From Lunularia cruciata (lineage: Eukaryota > Streptophyta > Marchantiopsida > Lunulariales > Lunulariaceae), in the NCBI GenBank assembly GCA_948567375.1, contig OX419762.1, positions 29,703,465-29,767,464 on the forward strand: a stretch of DNA of 64,000 nucleotides, given 5' to 3'. The position numbers were made by a program, and so were the translations under genes. Under the pieces are notes generated by a model, which did no database searches, was not told the origin of the DNA, and worked only from the letters and a program-made list of their open reading frames with translations. Shown here piece by piece: positions 39,761-51,834 of the stretch; the stretch's first letter is position 1, and every line of letters starts with the position of its first letter.

Positions 39761-42700
39761 CATGTCGCATGAAACCAATAACTATATAACTAAAAATTGT
39801 TTGAGTATACTTCTTCAAACCTTACATCACAAGGAAATCAAGATATACCAATGTTGGTAACTCCTTCATAGACTTCTTAAAATTGTCACATTGATTGAGA
39901 TGCTTCATCACAATCTCTCTCTTTTTGTGGTGTAGGAAAATACACTAGCAATTTTGCGTCTAGATTTTTGGCCAAAATTGGAATCTGGTTCATTTGAGAA
40001 AATTGACCACAATGTAGCAAAATCTTGACCTCATTTTTTGACTTTAGATGTGATATCTTTTTTCCACTTCAATGACATCTCATGGTGAAAATTGTGAAGT
40101 TGATGTAGCTTCTCAACCAAAAACTATAGATTGTATTGCTTTTTCAACCCTTGACATTTGTGACTTGTGGGGTTTCTATTTGATTATCACATGAAAGATC
40201 AATATTCAATTTTAATCCCTTGTTGAAAAAACTAGCTCCTACATGATCAATGCAAAATTTAAGTTGAAAAAAGCAATTGACTCATAGTGCATCACAAACC
40301 CAAAATCTTCTGATGGCCTTGCAAAACCTTAAAACCTCTTGTCCATTAATTAAAAGTTATAACCTTGTCTATTGGTGGTCTTTTAATAATTAAAATTCAT
40401 AAATAACACTAAAAACCAAAAAACCATTATTTTCTAAATATATGGAAAATTTATTTATTTTAAACCATTTGTAAAAAACCAATGTGCCAGCCTTGCTTCA
40501 ATTTGAGTTTTTTTTATAGGTATGTTTAATAGATCTTTGAATGAGTTAGGAGTAGTGTATTTGAATGGTTACAAATATAAGTATCTTTGATGACTTAGGA
40601 TCTGAGCTTGACCTTAGAAAAATTTAAGGTTTTACCTTAGAATATTAGTCAAAGATTATGAATAGTGTTGAAGGGTTTATAATTATCAACTTAGTCATAA
40701 ATTAGACATATTTTATACTCTAATCATGAAGCTCAATAAACATATGGGACACAAGTTGAAAGATTTATCATATGAAGATAATACACTATTAAGGAAGTTT
40801 ATTCTAAGTCGTAAAATTTTTGCCTATATTGGAGGATGAACAATGATTAATAACTTAGAGTATATTTTATAGTATAACTTATGAATGATTTTGAGTGTGT
40901 AGTTTGGACTTGAAAACATGTTAACATGTTAAACATGTTAAAATAGCATTGATTGGCATTAAGTATATAAGTATTTATTTTTTAATATAGTAGTGAATGC
41001 TTAAAGAACTAAACATGATCTTTTGCAAAACATAATATCTACATTTAAGGAGCTTCCAATATAGTACAATGCTAGAAAATTTTCCAAAAAATATATTACT
41101 ATGTTCTTGTGTAGTTATCTTTAGAAGCAACAAATTTTCCTAAGGAGCTCATAGATATAAGACAAAAACTCCATTTTGTCACTCAATTTCTACCAAGATA
41201 AGGATTCTATTTGATGTGTCTTTACCTTATTACACATAGGTCGTATATGTTGTGTTCATGTTCATGTGTTCATGTTTGGTACTTTAAACCCTTAGCATTC
41301 CACCATACCAAAGAAACTATACTAGTTTATCTAACACTAACTATCTTATCTTGTCTTGGCCCAAGTACCATGTTGGTCTCTTAAAGGCACTCAAATTCAA
41401 GAAAATAGATTAGTTTATCTTCCACCAACTAATATTATCTTATCTTGGTTTAAGGTCCATGCCACCCTCTCAAACTCAACAAGTCAAAGAAAATTGTTAT
41501 TTACTACTCACCATTTATTCCTTAATATTAGGTTAGATATTTTTTATAGTTCACAATATGATGATCTTCTCACCTAATGTACAACTTCTCCATAAAGTCT
41601 AAATGAGATTTGAGGCTAGCCCAACATGCTTGGTATCACCCAATTTTTCACTCTACTTGGGTATAATAATAGAACCTAAGATAAGCCTAAATAATGACTA
41701 TGTTGATTTTTAACCTTCAATATAAAGGTGGTCAAGTTCTGGTCCCAAACCTGCTTATATACCCTCTTTCTTCTGTATAGTTATTGTACTTGTAAGAATT
41801 ATTTCTTTGGCATTTTAAAGTATATCCTAATTGAAATAATCAAACCAAAATTTGAGTGCCTTACACTACAAATTAAAGTTAAACTTGGGCCTATTAAAAT
41901 AGAATGAATAGAATATACAAGGAATCATATAGAGTATATAAAATACAGGAATATATTTATCTAACATGTAATTTATAATATTTCATGTGGAAGTCCTCTA
42001 ATTGGATATATTTTAATGAATTATTCTCTTGTTCAACAAAGATTAAAATCTAGAATTTTAAGCCAAATTTTATTATTTTGCTTTCAAAGTGTTCCTCGTT
42101 TTGCTCTTGTCTTGGTAATGGTTCCAATTCAGTTCTGCTCTAGCACTTCTACTATCTTCTAACATTGGTCCTCAACAGCGGCTATATTCTAGTATTGTTG
42201 CGTTGAGATACCAAATTTTGCTTTGGGATGCAAACGCTCAACCCTTAATAGTATTCCATGCTCATTGCATAACCTTATTGATTTTTTCATTTCCTTACCC
42301 TAGCTTAACTTTGAATTTCATGGGAATCTATATTTGGTCTTATTTGGTTTTAACTTTTCAAGTATATGGCTATTCTTGATGTTCTTTATCTTGTTAGAAG
42401 TATCTTGAAAACATCATCTTGACCATCCTTTCCAACACTTAATAATTCTTCAAAAAATTTGACATCTCCACTTTGAATAATTTAAGGTTCTTTTAGTTCT
42501 TGTTTGTGTGAGATATAAAGTTCACAAGATTTATTTTTTAATTATTCTATTTTATAAAAAAATGATAGTTTAACTCACTAATATAGCTTCAACTAGAAGA
42601 AAACAAAACTAAATAAGATGTGAAAAGAATTATTACTTAGAAGTCTAATATGTGGTCTTTTATAGAAGATTTAGACCTTCAACCATATTATAAGTTTGCA

Positions 42701-42800
42701 TTGAGTTCATGGAGTGTAGTGTCACAAGATTTATTTGTTTTGTCCAATTCATTCCTATTTGTGAAGATATAGCCAACTAACTTACGTTTTAGCAGGAAAC
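39761..42800. other. AT-rich DNA, possibly including upstream hAT sequence
   Basis: No supported gene. The left part may hold the transposase N-terminus and the transposon's own end, but I cannot see a zinc finger or terminal inverted repeat. Short open frames are unrecognised. Confidence 0.45.
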
Positions 42801-45320
42801 TCCTTCATGGGAGTAACCTTTAGAATTGTGTCTATTTGGGCAAATGTACAAATGGAAGAAGCCAATGGAATGCTAATTAGACAAGTCCAAAGGATAATAA
42901 AAATGCAAGATACAAGTACAAAGGTCTTCAACTAGAAGAAATTTGCCCAAATACTTTTGGCCAAGAAAGACTTTGGCCCAAAAATTACAATACCCAAAGA
43001 TCATACAAAAATTTGAATACATTGCTACTTGGTTAAGGAAATGCTGCCAAAGAAAATTTTCATTTGAGGAAAATTGTGTGCATTCAACCATGGCCTTGCA
43101 TGTGGGAGAGTGATTGTTCATGGTATGTTTCACATGTGTGGAGAAGGACTCTCCATCAAGTGCCTGACATAACATGTGTAGAGGAGTTCTCAATCACTAC
43201 ATAACCATGAAGGGGTGAAGAACAACCAAGGAACTTTCCTACAAAACCAAGTGTACACATATCAATTTCAATTTTTTCAAATCAATTTTAGTTTTAGATT
43301 CAAGCAATTCCCAAGACTTCATAGTTCTTATCAACTTCATAGTTTATATTATTTATCTTTGGACACAATCCCAACTCTGATGGGTAACATGGTGTTTGTC
43401 CAAAACCCATGAGAAAGACCTTCATAGCTATACTTCATAGCCTAGCAATCTACAAATGGTCCATTCATTACAGAAGTAAGGTGATCCAAAACAAACATCT
43501 TGGCTTCTTTCTCTAGAAATAACATCAAGGCAACCTTATACAAAAGAGGCAAAAGAATAATGGCTGGCAAGTTGGGCCAAAAGATGAAAGAGATCCGGAT
43601 CAAAGAGATCCGGCCCAAAGAGCAATTGTTGAAGTGATCATGAAGATGTCAAGCATAAGAAAATGACCTACCTCACCAACAACCAAGCCATCTTCTTTGA
43701 GTACAAGTTTCAAGGAGAACTTATCAAACTTGTCAAACATGTTCTAATTCCAAGCAAGGAGTTTGCACCGCAACTTCAATGGAGCTACCTACTTAGCTCC
43801 ATTTGCAATTCTAAATGGGAGTTGAATTTACTAACAAGGGAGGAGTGCAAGAAGTTTCTAAGCCATTTTCACCCAATAGAGTACTTGGCCTTGCAACTTG
43901 AAGGCAAATAATTTATCAAGAAGTATCAAGACATAGATATAAAAAATGCAGCAACAAGAGAATTTATTTGAGTGGAGGAAAAAGTGAGAACCACAAAGGC
44001 AAAGAAGAAGAGGATCTCTTAAACAAAGTCTTCAAGACCAGCCAAGAGATCAAGGAAGAATCCTCAACAGATAAAAGCATCTTCAAAAGAGGAAGCTCAA
44101 GACTTTGAAGATAAGGACGAGGAAGAAGAAGAGCAAGGTTCTTTCACTTTGAAGGAAGAAGAGCAATAGGAAGACACCTAATCTGCTTGAGAAAAGTATG
44201 GGCCAAGAGGATAAAGCCCAAGAACAAGGAGAGACATTGCATCACCCTCAAGAACCTCCTAGCTCTAATCACAAAGTAGGTGTTTAAGAAGAAAAGAAAA
44301 AGACCATCAAAGACCAACAAGCACAAGAACTTTGGTCCAGAGCCAAAGTGGAAGAAGAGAGGAAGTCAAAGACACTCCACTAAAACTGCTTACCAAATTC
44401 AAAGAAGGATTGGTTTGAGCAACCCAAACACTGGTCAAAGAAGGACCACAATTTATCATACAATTGGTAGGAGCAACACTTAAGTTCATGGAGCTTGTAC
44501 TTCCTCATTATTAGGAGTGCTTGGAGATAATGGATTACACCACCTTGGTGCACAACATGTACAAGGTGATATACACTTGGAAAGGGAAGGAGGACCAAGG
44601 TAATGTAGAAATGGCCAAGGTAAGAAACCTAAACAAGGAGGAGGCAAGAAGGTGAATGCCTTAATACAGGAACCTTTTGAGGCAAAGAGGCAAACATTTC
44701 CCTTTAAAGTAGTCAAAAAGAAGTAAAAGAAGAAACTTGGGAGGCTACAACTTGAAATTGGAAACTATGCAAATCAAGAAAGAAGATATGCAACTTGGAT
44801 AGAAAGACCAATTCCAAACCATGGACAAAGAAGTGGTAAGCATTTTTTGTTAGTTGAAGAATTCCAAGGTTCAGATTGTGAACATGGATTTGTAGATGGT
44901 TGAGTACCAAAGAGAGTTAGCTACATCTGGATCACTTGGTTAAAGAATTGCAAAGAGAGAAGGAGCTAGATCAAGTCCAAATGCAAGAAGAGATGTAGAT
45001 GAAGATGAAGATCCAACACTTGGAGACGGAGAAGCAAAAAGTAACTTAGTAGTTAGAGGAAGCCAAGGAACACTTCATAGGTATGTTGAAGGAAGAGTGA
45101 TAATTGAAATCAATGGAGATGAAGATCCATGAGCTTAAGTTGCAAGTCCAAAAATTGGGAGGAAGTACATACAAAGTAGAGCAAATGGACAAACTAATAA
45201 TTGGACTTAGAGAACATTTGGATAGGAAGTCTTTTGAAGTATATTATACCTATCTGTTCGAAATAGCAAGCTATAGGAAGTGGACCACTATCTTGTTTAG
45301 ACATTTTTAGAGGAAAATTT
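42801..45320 (+). pseudogene. Purine-rich decayed coding repeat of unknown type
   Basis: The plus strand has long stretches that look formerly coding: about 43663-43911 (82 codons with a Lys/Leu-rich protein), a Glu/Lys-rich acidic segment to about 44165, a basic Lys/Arg segment at 44280-44480, and a helical, charged segment at 45104-45310 (MKIHELKLQVQKLGG). Stops interrupt every few tens of codons. Character (basic and acidic low-complexity blocks plus coiled-coil-like helices) would fit a gag-like or structural protein of an unrecognised repeat. I do not recognise a domain, and no LTRs or terminal repeats are visible. Confidence 0.35.
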
Positions 45321-47626
45321 GTTCTTTGCAGTAACGATTTAGGTCAAACACACTTCACTAAAAGGAGCGCTTTGTAGTTGTCTAAATTTTGGAGTAGGAA
45401 GTTGTGCAAAAACCTTTGTAGTTGTTAAAACTTCAAGGAAAAGGCCTTTGGAGTTCTATAGAACATTTTAATTATGTAAATAGAATTGACTTTGTGAAAG
45501 ACTTGACACCTTTTGTAGCACATGTAAGATGCCTAATTAACCTACATGTGCTTAGGATAAGATAGGATAAAATCCTAAATTAGAGATAGAAGATTATCAA
45601 AAATCTATTGGACCATTGAATCCCTTTGGGGCTTTGGTCCATGGTCAATTGAGTTCAGTTCACTTTTTTCAAATCAAAGTCCATTAAAAAGGACTCTAAT
45701 TTATTCATCATTATGTTCTTTCCATTCAAAGTGTGGGTGAATATTTTCATTTAGTAGTGGTGAGGAATTTCAAAATAGGATCACAAATGCTAGATTAGAA
45801 AGAGATGTATTTGTACTTGATCAAGATGTATGGATTTTGAGGGATCCAAAGGAGTGAACCTATACATTGAGGAGTCAATCTAGATTTGGAGCATTGGCAA
45901 TACCAAAAAATAGAAATACAAAGGCATTTGGCCAACATAGAGACACCTTTAGAGTTGTGCATGTGTGGAAGGGTAGTATGTATCTTTGTAGTCAAAGTCT
46001 TTGGAGTGAAGGAGGTTTTAGGGTGAAGTGAACTATCACTTTCAAGAATAAATTGAGCCTACTTGTTGTTAATGTGATATTTAGTCTTCCTTTTTTATAG
46101 TGTGCTGTAGGGCAACACTACCTTCTTTGGAAATTGTTCTTGCCCAAGAGGCTAAATAGGGAAAAATAAACAAATTGCAACTTAGTGATATTTCCATTCT
46201 CTTCTAATAATTTTTTACTATATACTCAAGGGAATAATATGTTCATATCAACTTTACTAGCATTTGGCCTACATTGGGTCACCAAAGAAGGAGATGCAAA
46301 TAGGTTTTCAAGACATGCTAAACAAAGGTTTTGATGTGGTCTTCTATTTTATAGACCTTTTCTATAAAGTGATAATGGTGTACTTATATGAGAAATTGTT
46401 CTCTCTAGCCTTAAAGAAGAAGAAATCAGTTATGAACCAAAGGTGCAAACAGATAATTATCAACAAGTCATATGTACCAGATTAATTAAATGTTCAACCT
46501 TACTATAGATAAGAGGAAACAACTAGATATGAATGAGAGTGAAATACCTAGATTGTATGTGAGATGGTTTTGGTCTTCAATAATATCATTCAAACTCCAC
46601 TTCAGTCCTTTCTCATGTAATAAGTTTGGAGTTGATTATAGTATTTCAAATGGTTGATTGGACAACTTGATAGGAAGATGCAATCAAATCAAACAAAAGA
46701 CTTAAGTAACAACAAACCAAGTTAGTGCATGGGGTTTAGCTCTAATTTTTAAGGTGAATCTTTTGGCTTATTTGAATCATATTTCTCCCTTTGAATGAAA
46801 ATAACTCTTTCTAATTAGCTCAACTACTTGTAAAAGATATGGCTTAGTGAAACATGGACTTGAAGACTAGATCAAGAATGTGTAGAATAACTCAAAAAAG
46901 TGTGCATATGAACCAATATTATTTAGATGCATCCAAGTCAAAAACTTTTATACCTAAACCTAATGTCACCAATGTTATAGTACCACAATTAACCATATGA
47001 ATTAAGTAAAATTTTATCATATCAATAAGCTAAAATTCTAGAAGATATCCAAAATACAAATTATAAGTTTTTAAAGTAATATTTAAAGGGTACTTAATAA
47101 ACTTTCTAGGAATCAAGTAGAGTATCAAAGCATTTCGTAACCTTCTTGATCTACAAGTGTTGAGGAACCATCCTAAGAAATAAAAAACTTGGTTAGGAAA
47201 TTACCTATGAATTTTATGCCTACCTCAAGTATAAATTACAAGGCTTGGGGCCATTTTTTGTATTTTTGAGTACTTTAAAGTTAGTTCTTTGACAATATTT
47301 TTTGCTCTATCTACACTTATTCTCTAAATTTTATTCTTCTTCACTATCATTAGAGCATGAATGATCTTGTTGAATAATAAGCACCACATTGTTAGGATTA
47401 TTGCATATATGACAACTAATTGCTAATTTATCACTTTATAGCATTAGATTTTGGTTTATCTATTTATTATATACAACTTATGGTTGAAGGTTGATGTGTG
47501 CTATCAACATTTTGATATATAAATTGATTCTTTGTATTCAGTAATGATATTAATGATTCAAGAAATAAAAAAAATTGGAATAAAATAGTAGAAGTAAGGA
47601 GATGTATCACTTAAGGGTAGAAACAT
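45321..47626. other. AT-rich DNA without a supported gene
   Basis: No conserved protein, RNA gene or element end was found up to the left end of the DNMT-bearing element. Confidence 0.5.
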
Positions 47627-48113
47627 TGTCGTGCATATATATATCGCTACACAACATACATCGCTGTCAACATCATACACTATAGAAGAACAACAATCAG
47701 ATTGCTTACCACTCTCAACTCAACTCAACTCAGATCAGTACTTGATATGGCACTCTATAAACTGCCAACAATTGGGCAATGATTACAGTCAAGCCACACC
47801 CACTCAAGCATAGAGAATCCAGGTGACGCTCGCCGGCCTCTGTCCACCATAGCCAGGAACTCGAAGGCTCAACTTCAAAACTATACCCCTTGGACTCGAG
47901 CTAGCTCTGAAACCCTAACGGTCCCGCTGACGGCACACTTGACGGTGCAAACAATACAAAGTGATGGTGGGCCCCACCATGAAGTCAGTACCCTAAGCAC
48001 GAAATCTGACCATCGGAAAGTAGTCTCTGAGAAACTACTGAAATAACTCTAACTACTATCACTGGAACTCTAGTGTTCGAGCATCTAGATGCAGCACTAC
48101 AAATGGCGTGACA
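47627..48113 (-). repeat. 3' LTR of the DNMT-bearing element with extra 68-bp segment
   Basis: The part 47695-48113 aligns with the 5' LTR at 58150-58600. It is preceded by a 68-bp segment (47627-47694, with TATATATATCGCTACACAAC) that the 5' LTR lacks. That segment recurs at 48116-48183, directly beyond the LTR on the internal side. The boundary could be either 47627, supported by the ACAT duplication, or 47695. Confidence 0.7.
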
Positions 48114-48115
48114 GC

Positions 48116-48183
48116 TGTCATGCGTATATATATCGCTACACAACATACATCGCTGTCAACATCATACACTATAGAAGAACAAC
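48116..48183 (-). repeat. 68-bp direct repeat flanking the 3' LTR
   Basis: It matches 47627-47694 with about two changes. Both begin TGTC-TGC and end GAAGAACAAC. It includes an alternating TATATATA stretch. Confidence 0.9.
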
Positions 48184-48219
48184 TCACACATAAGTCATAC
48201 ATAGACTCTAAAGTGCCAC

Positions 48220-48234
48220 AATTGCCCCCCCCTA
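48220..48234 (-). promoter_or_regulatory. Candidate polypurine tract of the DNMT-bearing element
   Basis: On the element strand AGGGGGGGGCAAT lies about 105 bp before the LTR core, in the short 3' region after the pol stop at 48392. It is the only good purine run there. If this is the true tract, the LTR would begin at TGTGGCAC (48220) and the 68-bp repeat would lie inside it. Confidence 0.45.
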
Positions 48235-48391
48235 GTTGGCGGTTAGGCCCCTCTAACTCCAGATAGCCATCTACTCTAAGTATATGGTATACCCTCTAAT
48301 GGGCAAAGATCAGGAGGCCGGGTGCTATGGAACCCCATCGTTAGTCGCCTGTCTGCAATCTATACCATATAAAGAATGAACTAGCTATAGG

Positions 48392-48700
48392 TCAAGTACA
48401 TCTAGGACATAACCATTGTCCCTAAGGAACCACCATGAGGGGAGGAGTCATACATGCCATATGCCATCCTCTCAAACAGCTATCACACACTAACATAGTA
48501 GCAGCTCCTCTAGAAGAGCCACATAACATACACCTCAAGCTTGCACGTACAAGTGCCAAGCTTGGGTTCATAGTACCATCAATGTTTGGGAGGTGGCATG
48601 GTGCACAATTGCGCACATGATCCTTCCAAACAACACCATCACGTCCTTCTAACACAAGGACTCCAGATGGCAAAACCTCATGCACTCTCAAGATAGTGCG
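48392..48700 (-). pseudogene. PHD finger and basic tail at the end of the DNMT-bearing element's integrase
   Basis: This C-terminal pol segment follows the integrase tail HVRNCAPCHLP. It has a complete C4HC3 PHD signature: CMLC (48521-48532), then CDSC, then GWHMAC, then, past one in-frame stop, WLCPRC (to 48398). Pol ends at TGA 48392-48394. Spacing (C-x2-C, x11, C-x2-C-x4-H-x2-C, then C-x2-C) and the GWHMAC-TPPL segment are typical of histone H3-tail readers. Chromoviruses carry a chromodomain here, and by analogy the finger may steer integration to particular chromatin. The stop (VVP, stop, GQW) is the only break in the finger. Confidence 0.87.
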
Positions 48701-49895
48701 GCCTGTAGAAACATCAAGTGTTGTTGGTGTTGTCTACTGTAGATATACATAATTGCTTGGATGAAATCAACGGAGCGAGGGTCTATAACCTCCTCCTTGA
48801 ATGGTAGCATAGCGTAAAGTATCTCTATGTTGAGCAATTGCCAAGTTCTCAAAGGCCATCGGCATCACTCTTTAAAAGATCTCTGCCCGCTGAGAACATG
48901 CACTCATCCATACATTAGGGTCATCCAAGTCCAAAACTACAGTAGCATCTCGACAAATGGCTGTAAGTAAATCAAGATCTTGTCCATAGAGTAGAAAGTA
49001 TGGAGAGAAGGATGCTAAGGAGGCTTGCTGGCTGAACCGATAGCCCATGGCCAACCAAGGTAATTGGAGATCCCAATCTCCCAAGTGGGCTCTCTGCAAA
49101 CCATACTTTCGCAATCCTCTCTTCACCGTCTGAACCACTCTCTTTGCTAAGCCATCTGCCTCAAGGTGATCTCAGGATGTAGTATGATGATCAATCAAAG
49201 CCTTGTCACACAAGACCTGAAACTCCCCCAAGAACTCTGTACCTTGATCAGTCAAAACCTCAGTTGGTGCACCAAAATGACTAAGAACTCGATCCAGGAA
49301 TGAGTAAGTTGTCCCTTCACTAGACTTGTCAGGAAGTGCCACCAACTCAATCCACTTGGAGAAGTGATCCACCATCACCAAAACGTACCAATGATGTCTC
49401 ATAGTCAATGGTAAAGGTCAGGTAAAGTCCAAACTCCAACGGTAACCCAATCCCATGATAGGTAATGGGTGTAACTGTGGCATAGGAGCATTGAATGATG
49501 CTCTAACTTGGTCAAAAACCACACATCTGGCAACAAACTACTATACCTTGGTCTGCATACCGCGCCACCAATAATGACTCTAGAGTAAGCTATATGTACG
49601 CTTTACTCCAAAATGTCCTAGCTCCTCATGAGCATGACAAACCAACTGTGGTCTTTGAGATGGAAGTGGTACTACTCGCACTCTACCATCTTCCCATACA
49701 CACAAAAGGTGTCTACCCTCCAATCTGAACCATCTGGCTTGCTGAAGAACACAGTCTCTCTCCTTGGCCCCAACTGTGCCACCCACAACACTAGTGCGAA
49801 GATAGTCCATCACTAAGACATCATCATGAATGTCTCTCTGAACTGTACCAATATGTTCACTCTCCGGATCTGTGACCTCAATAACTCCTCCTATA
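48701..49895 (-). pseudogene. Integrase of the DNMT-bearing element
   Basis: The integrase inserts element DNA into the chromosome. It has a zinc-binding N-terminus (HAHEELGHFGVKRTYSLL, stop, then HYWWRGMQTKV) and first catalytic Asp in LVMVDHFSKW. The second is in VLTDQGTEFLG. The third position reads EADGLAKRVVQT, where related integrases have Glu at the Lys (AAG at 49142-49144). A single G-to-A change thus removes the DDE triad. Next comes the C-terminal region with ILRVHEVLPSGVLVLEG (GPY/F-like SH3 fold). All blocks share the frame used from RT to PHD, broken only by stops. Confidence 0.88.
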
Positions 49896-51457
49896 TGCGC
49901 TGAGAGAGATACCACCAAAGCCTCTACAAATATACACAGAAACACCGATGCATGCCAACCTAGCACCATCTCCTCATCTGTCTCACCATGCCAATGTGCT
50001 CCGGTCTGATCGTGCTGGCTGGGACATGGGTTTCTACTCAACCTATTTGCATCACAGTTCACCCCTCCAGGTCTGTGAACAACCGTGAAATCATACTCTT
50101 GTAAAATCAGAGCCCATTGTGCAAGCTTCCCTGAAAGCATGTCGGACTCCATCAACCACTTCAGCGGCTGATGATCAATGATGAGAGTGAAAGGGTTACC
50201 AAATAGGTAACATCAAAAATGTACTACTGCCCAAACTGCTGCCAAGCACTCTCCCTCATATGAACTATACTTTGCCTCCGCTGAATTGTTGGAGCGACTA
50301 GTATAGGCCACCACAAACTCCTTCCCCTCATCATCGTGTTAGGTGAGCACCGCTCCAAGCCCCAACATACTCCAATCAGTGTGAACCTGAAATGGTCGTC
50401 CCCTAATTGGTCTCCTCAAAATAGGAGCAAATGTCAACCTCTCCTTGAGCTCTACAAAAGCTCTCTCCTGCTCATCTCCCCAACACCACTCATGTGTAAG
50501 CTTGGTCAACTTTGTCAAGGGCTTGGCAATGGCACTAAATCCTCTAACATAGCGGTGATAGAAGTTTGCCAACCCAAGTAATGCTCGCACTCTGCTCACA
50601 TCCGTAGGCCAAGGAATACGTGCAATAGCCTCCACCTTGGTCTGCTGGACTTCAAGTCCTCTAGGGTAGATATTGTGACCCAAATACTCAACTTGCTCAT
50701 GGAAGAACCTACACTTCCCAGGATGTAATTTGAGTCCATGAGATCTCAACCTCTCAAACACCTCCAACAACTATCTCTCATTCTCCTCCACAGTAGTGCT
50801 ATAAACCAAAATATCATCAATATAGCATCGAGCAAAATCCAATCCAACTAGGATCCTATCCATGACCCTCAGGAACTAAGCAGGAGCGTTCTTTAACCCA
50901 AATGGTAAGAACCTCCACTGATATAACACATCCTTACCGTGAGGATCAATAGCCCAAAATGCTATCTTGGACTTATCCTCCTCTCTGATCGGCAACTGAT
51001 GATATTCCGCTCGAAGATCCAAAGTACTGAAGACCTTTGCATGCCCAATTGCATCAAAAATCTCCTCCGATGTAGGCATGGCATACCAATCAGCCCTGGT
51101 CTGCCGGTTGATAGGACGGTAATCTCCACACATATGCCTATCTATATAGTTGCCATGCATATCCTTCTTGGCTGGCATCATTGTCGCTGATGCATACTCT
51201 CCATGTGAAATCTCCACCAAACCAGCCTCAAAAAGGTCACTACTCCGGCTCTGAATTAATGTCCTCTCCATTTCACTATATCGATAAGGACGTCGGAAAA
51301 CTAGTGTATTGCTAGTCAGCTCAATCCGTATACTAGGTCCCTTCAGAGCACCCAAATCCTTCATACTGAAGGCAAAACAACTCGTGTGACTCCTCAAGAA
51401 CCTCCAACCCTCCGTCTTTCCTCTCCAGTAAGCTTGGGTCCAAGATCCGGCTCCCAA
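49896..51457 (-). pseudogene. Reverse transcriptase and RNase H of the DNMT-bearing element
   Basis: RT blocks are RPYRYSEMERTLIQ, then CGDYRPINRQT, STLDLRAEYHQLP and WRFLPFGLKNAPA. The catalytic CYIDDILVYS (YIDD codons at 50813-50824) follows. The connection subdomain includes GKCRFFHEQVEYLGHNIYP and ALLGLANFYHRYVRGFSAIAK. RNase H has VHTDWSMLGLGAVL, YSSYEGECLAAVWA and IIDHQPLKWLM. HRPGGVNCDANRLSR marks the junction to the integrase. YIDD rather than FLDD separates this lineage from the two chromoviruses nearby. Stops occur after NAPA, at 50339 and elsewhere. The frame is otherwise continuous. Confidence 0.92.
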
Positions 51458-51834
51458 GTATCCTTTGTAACTGTAGTAAGAGTGGAAGACGTACTAACTG
51501 ACTGCTACACTGGGCCCTTGGGAACAATAGTGTCATGCTCCTGACCACTAGAGGTCCCAACCTCTGTGTGAAAAACTCCCTCCACTCTGGCTGCAAGCTC
51601 CACACGTCCTCTAGCTGCATCCCATGTGGACCAAGTGTGTAATCCAAGTAGCCCACGCTCACCTGGATGGACTCCAAGTAGACCACTCTCCCTAGTAGCT
51701 ATTGGATGTGTCCCAAGAATACCATATCCACTCAGTCCATCGCCCCTAGCATGTGCCTGAATCTTCTCAATAGGCATAGGGCTCACAAGTGTCCGAGTGG
51801 TGATGCCTATCAAGCACATACTACATTGCTTTGC

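Noticed and set aside
47627-48183. Direct repeats considered as a CRISPR-like array
   Set aside because: There are only two copies and they flank an LTR in plant nuclear DNA, so they are retroelement structure.
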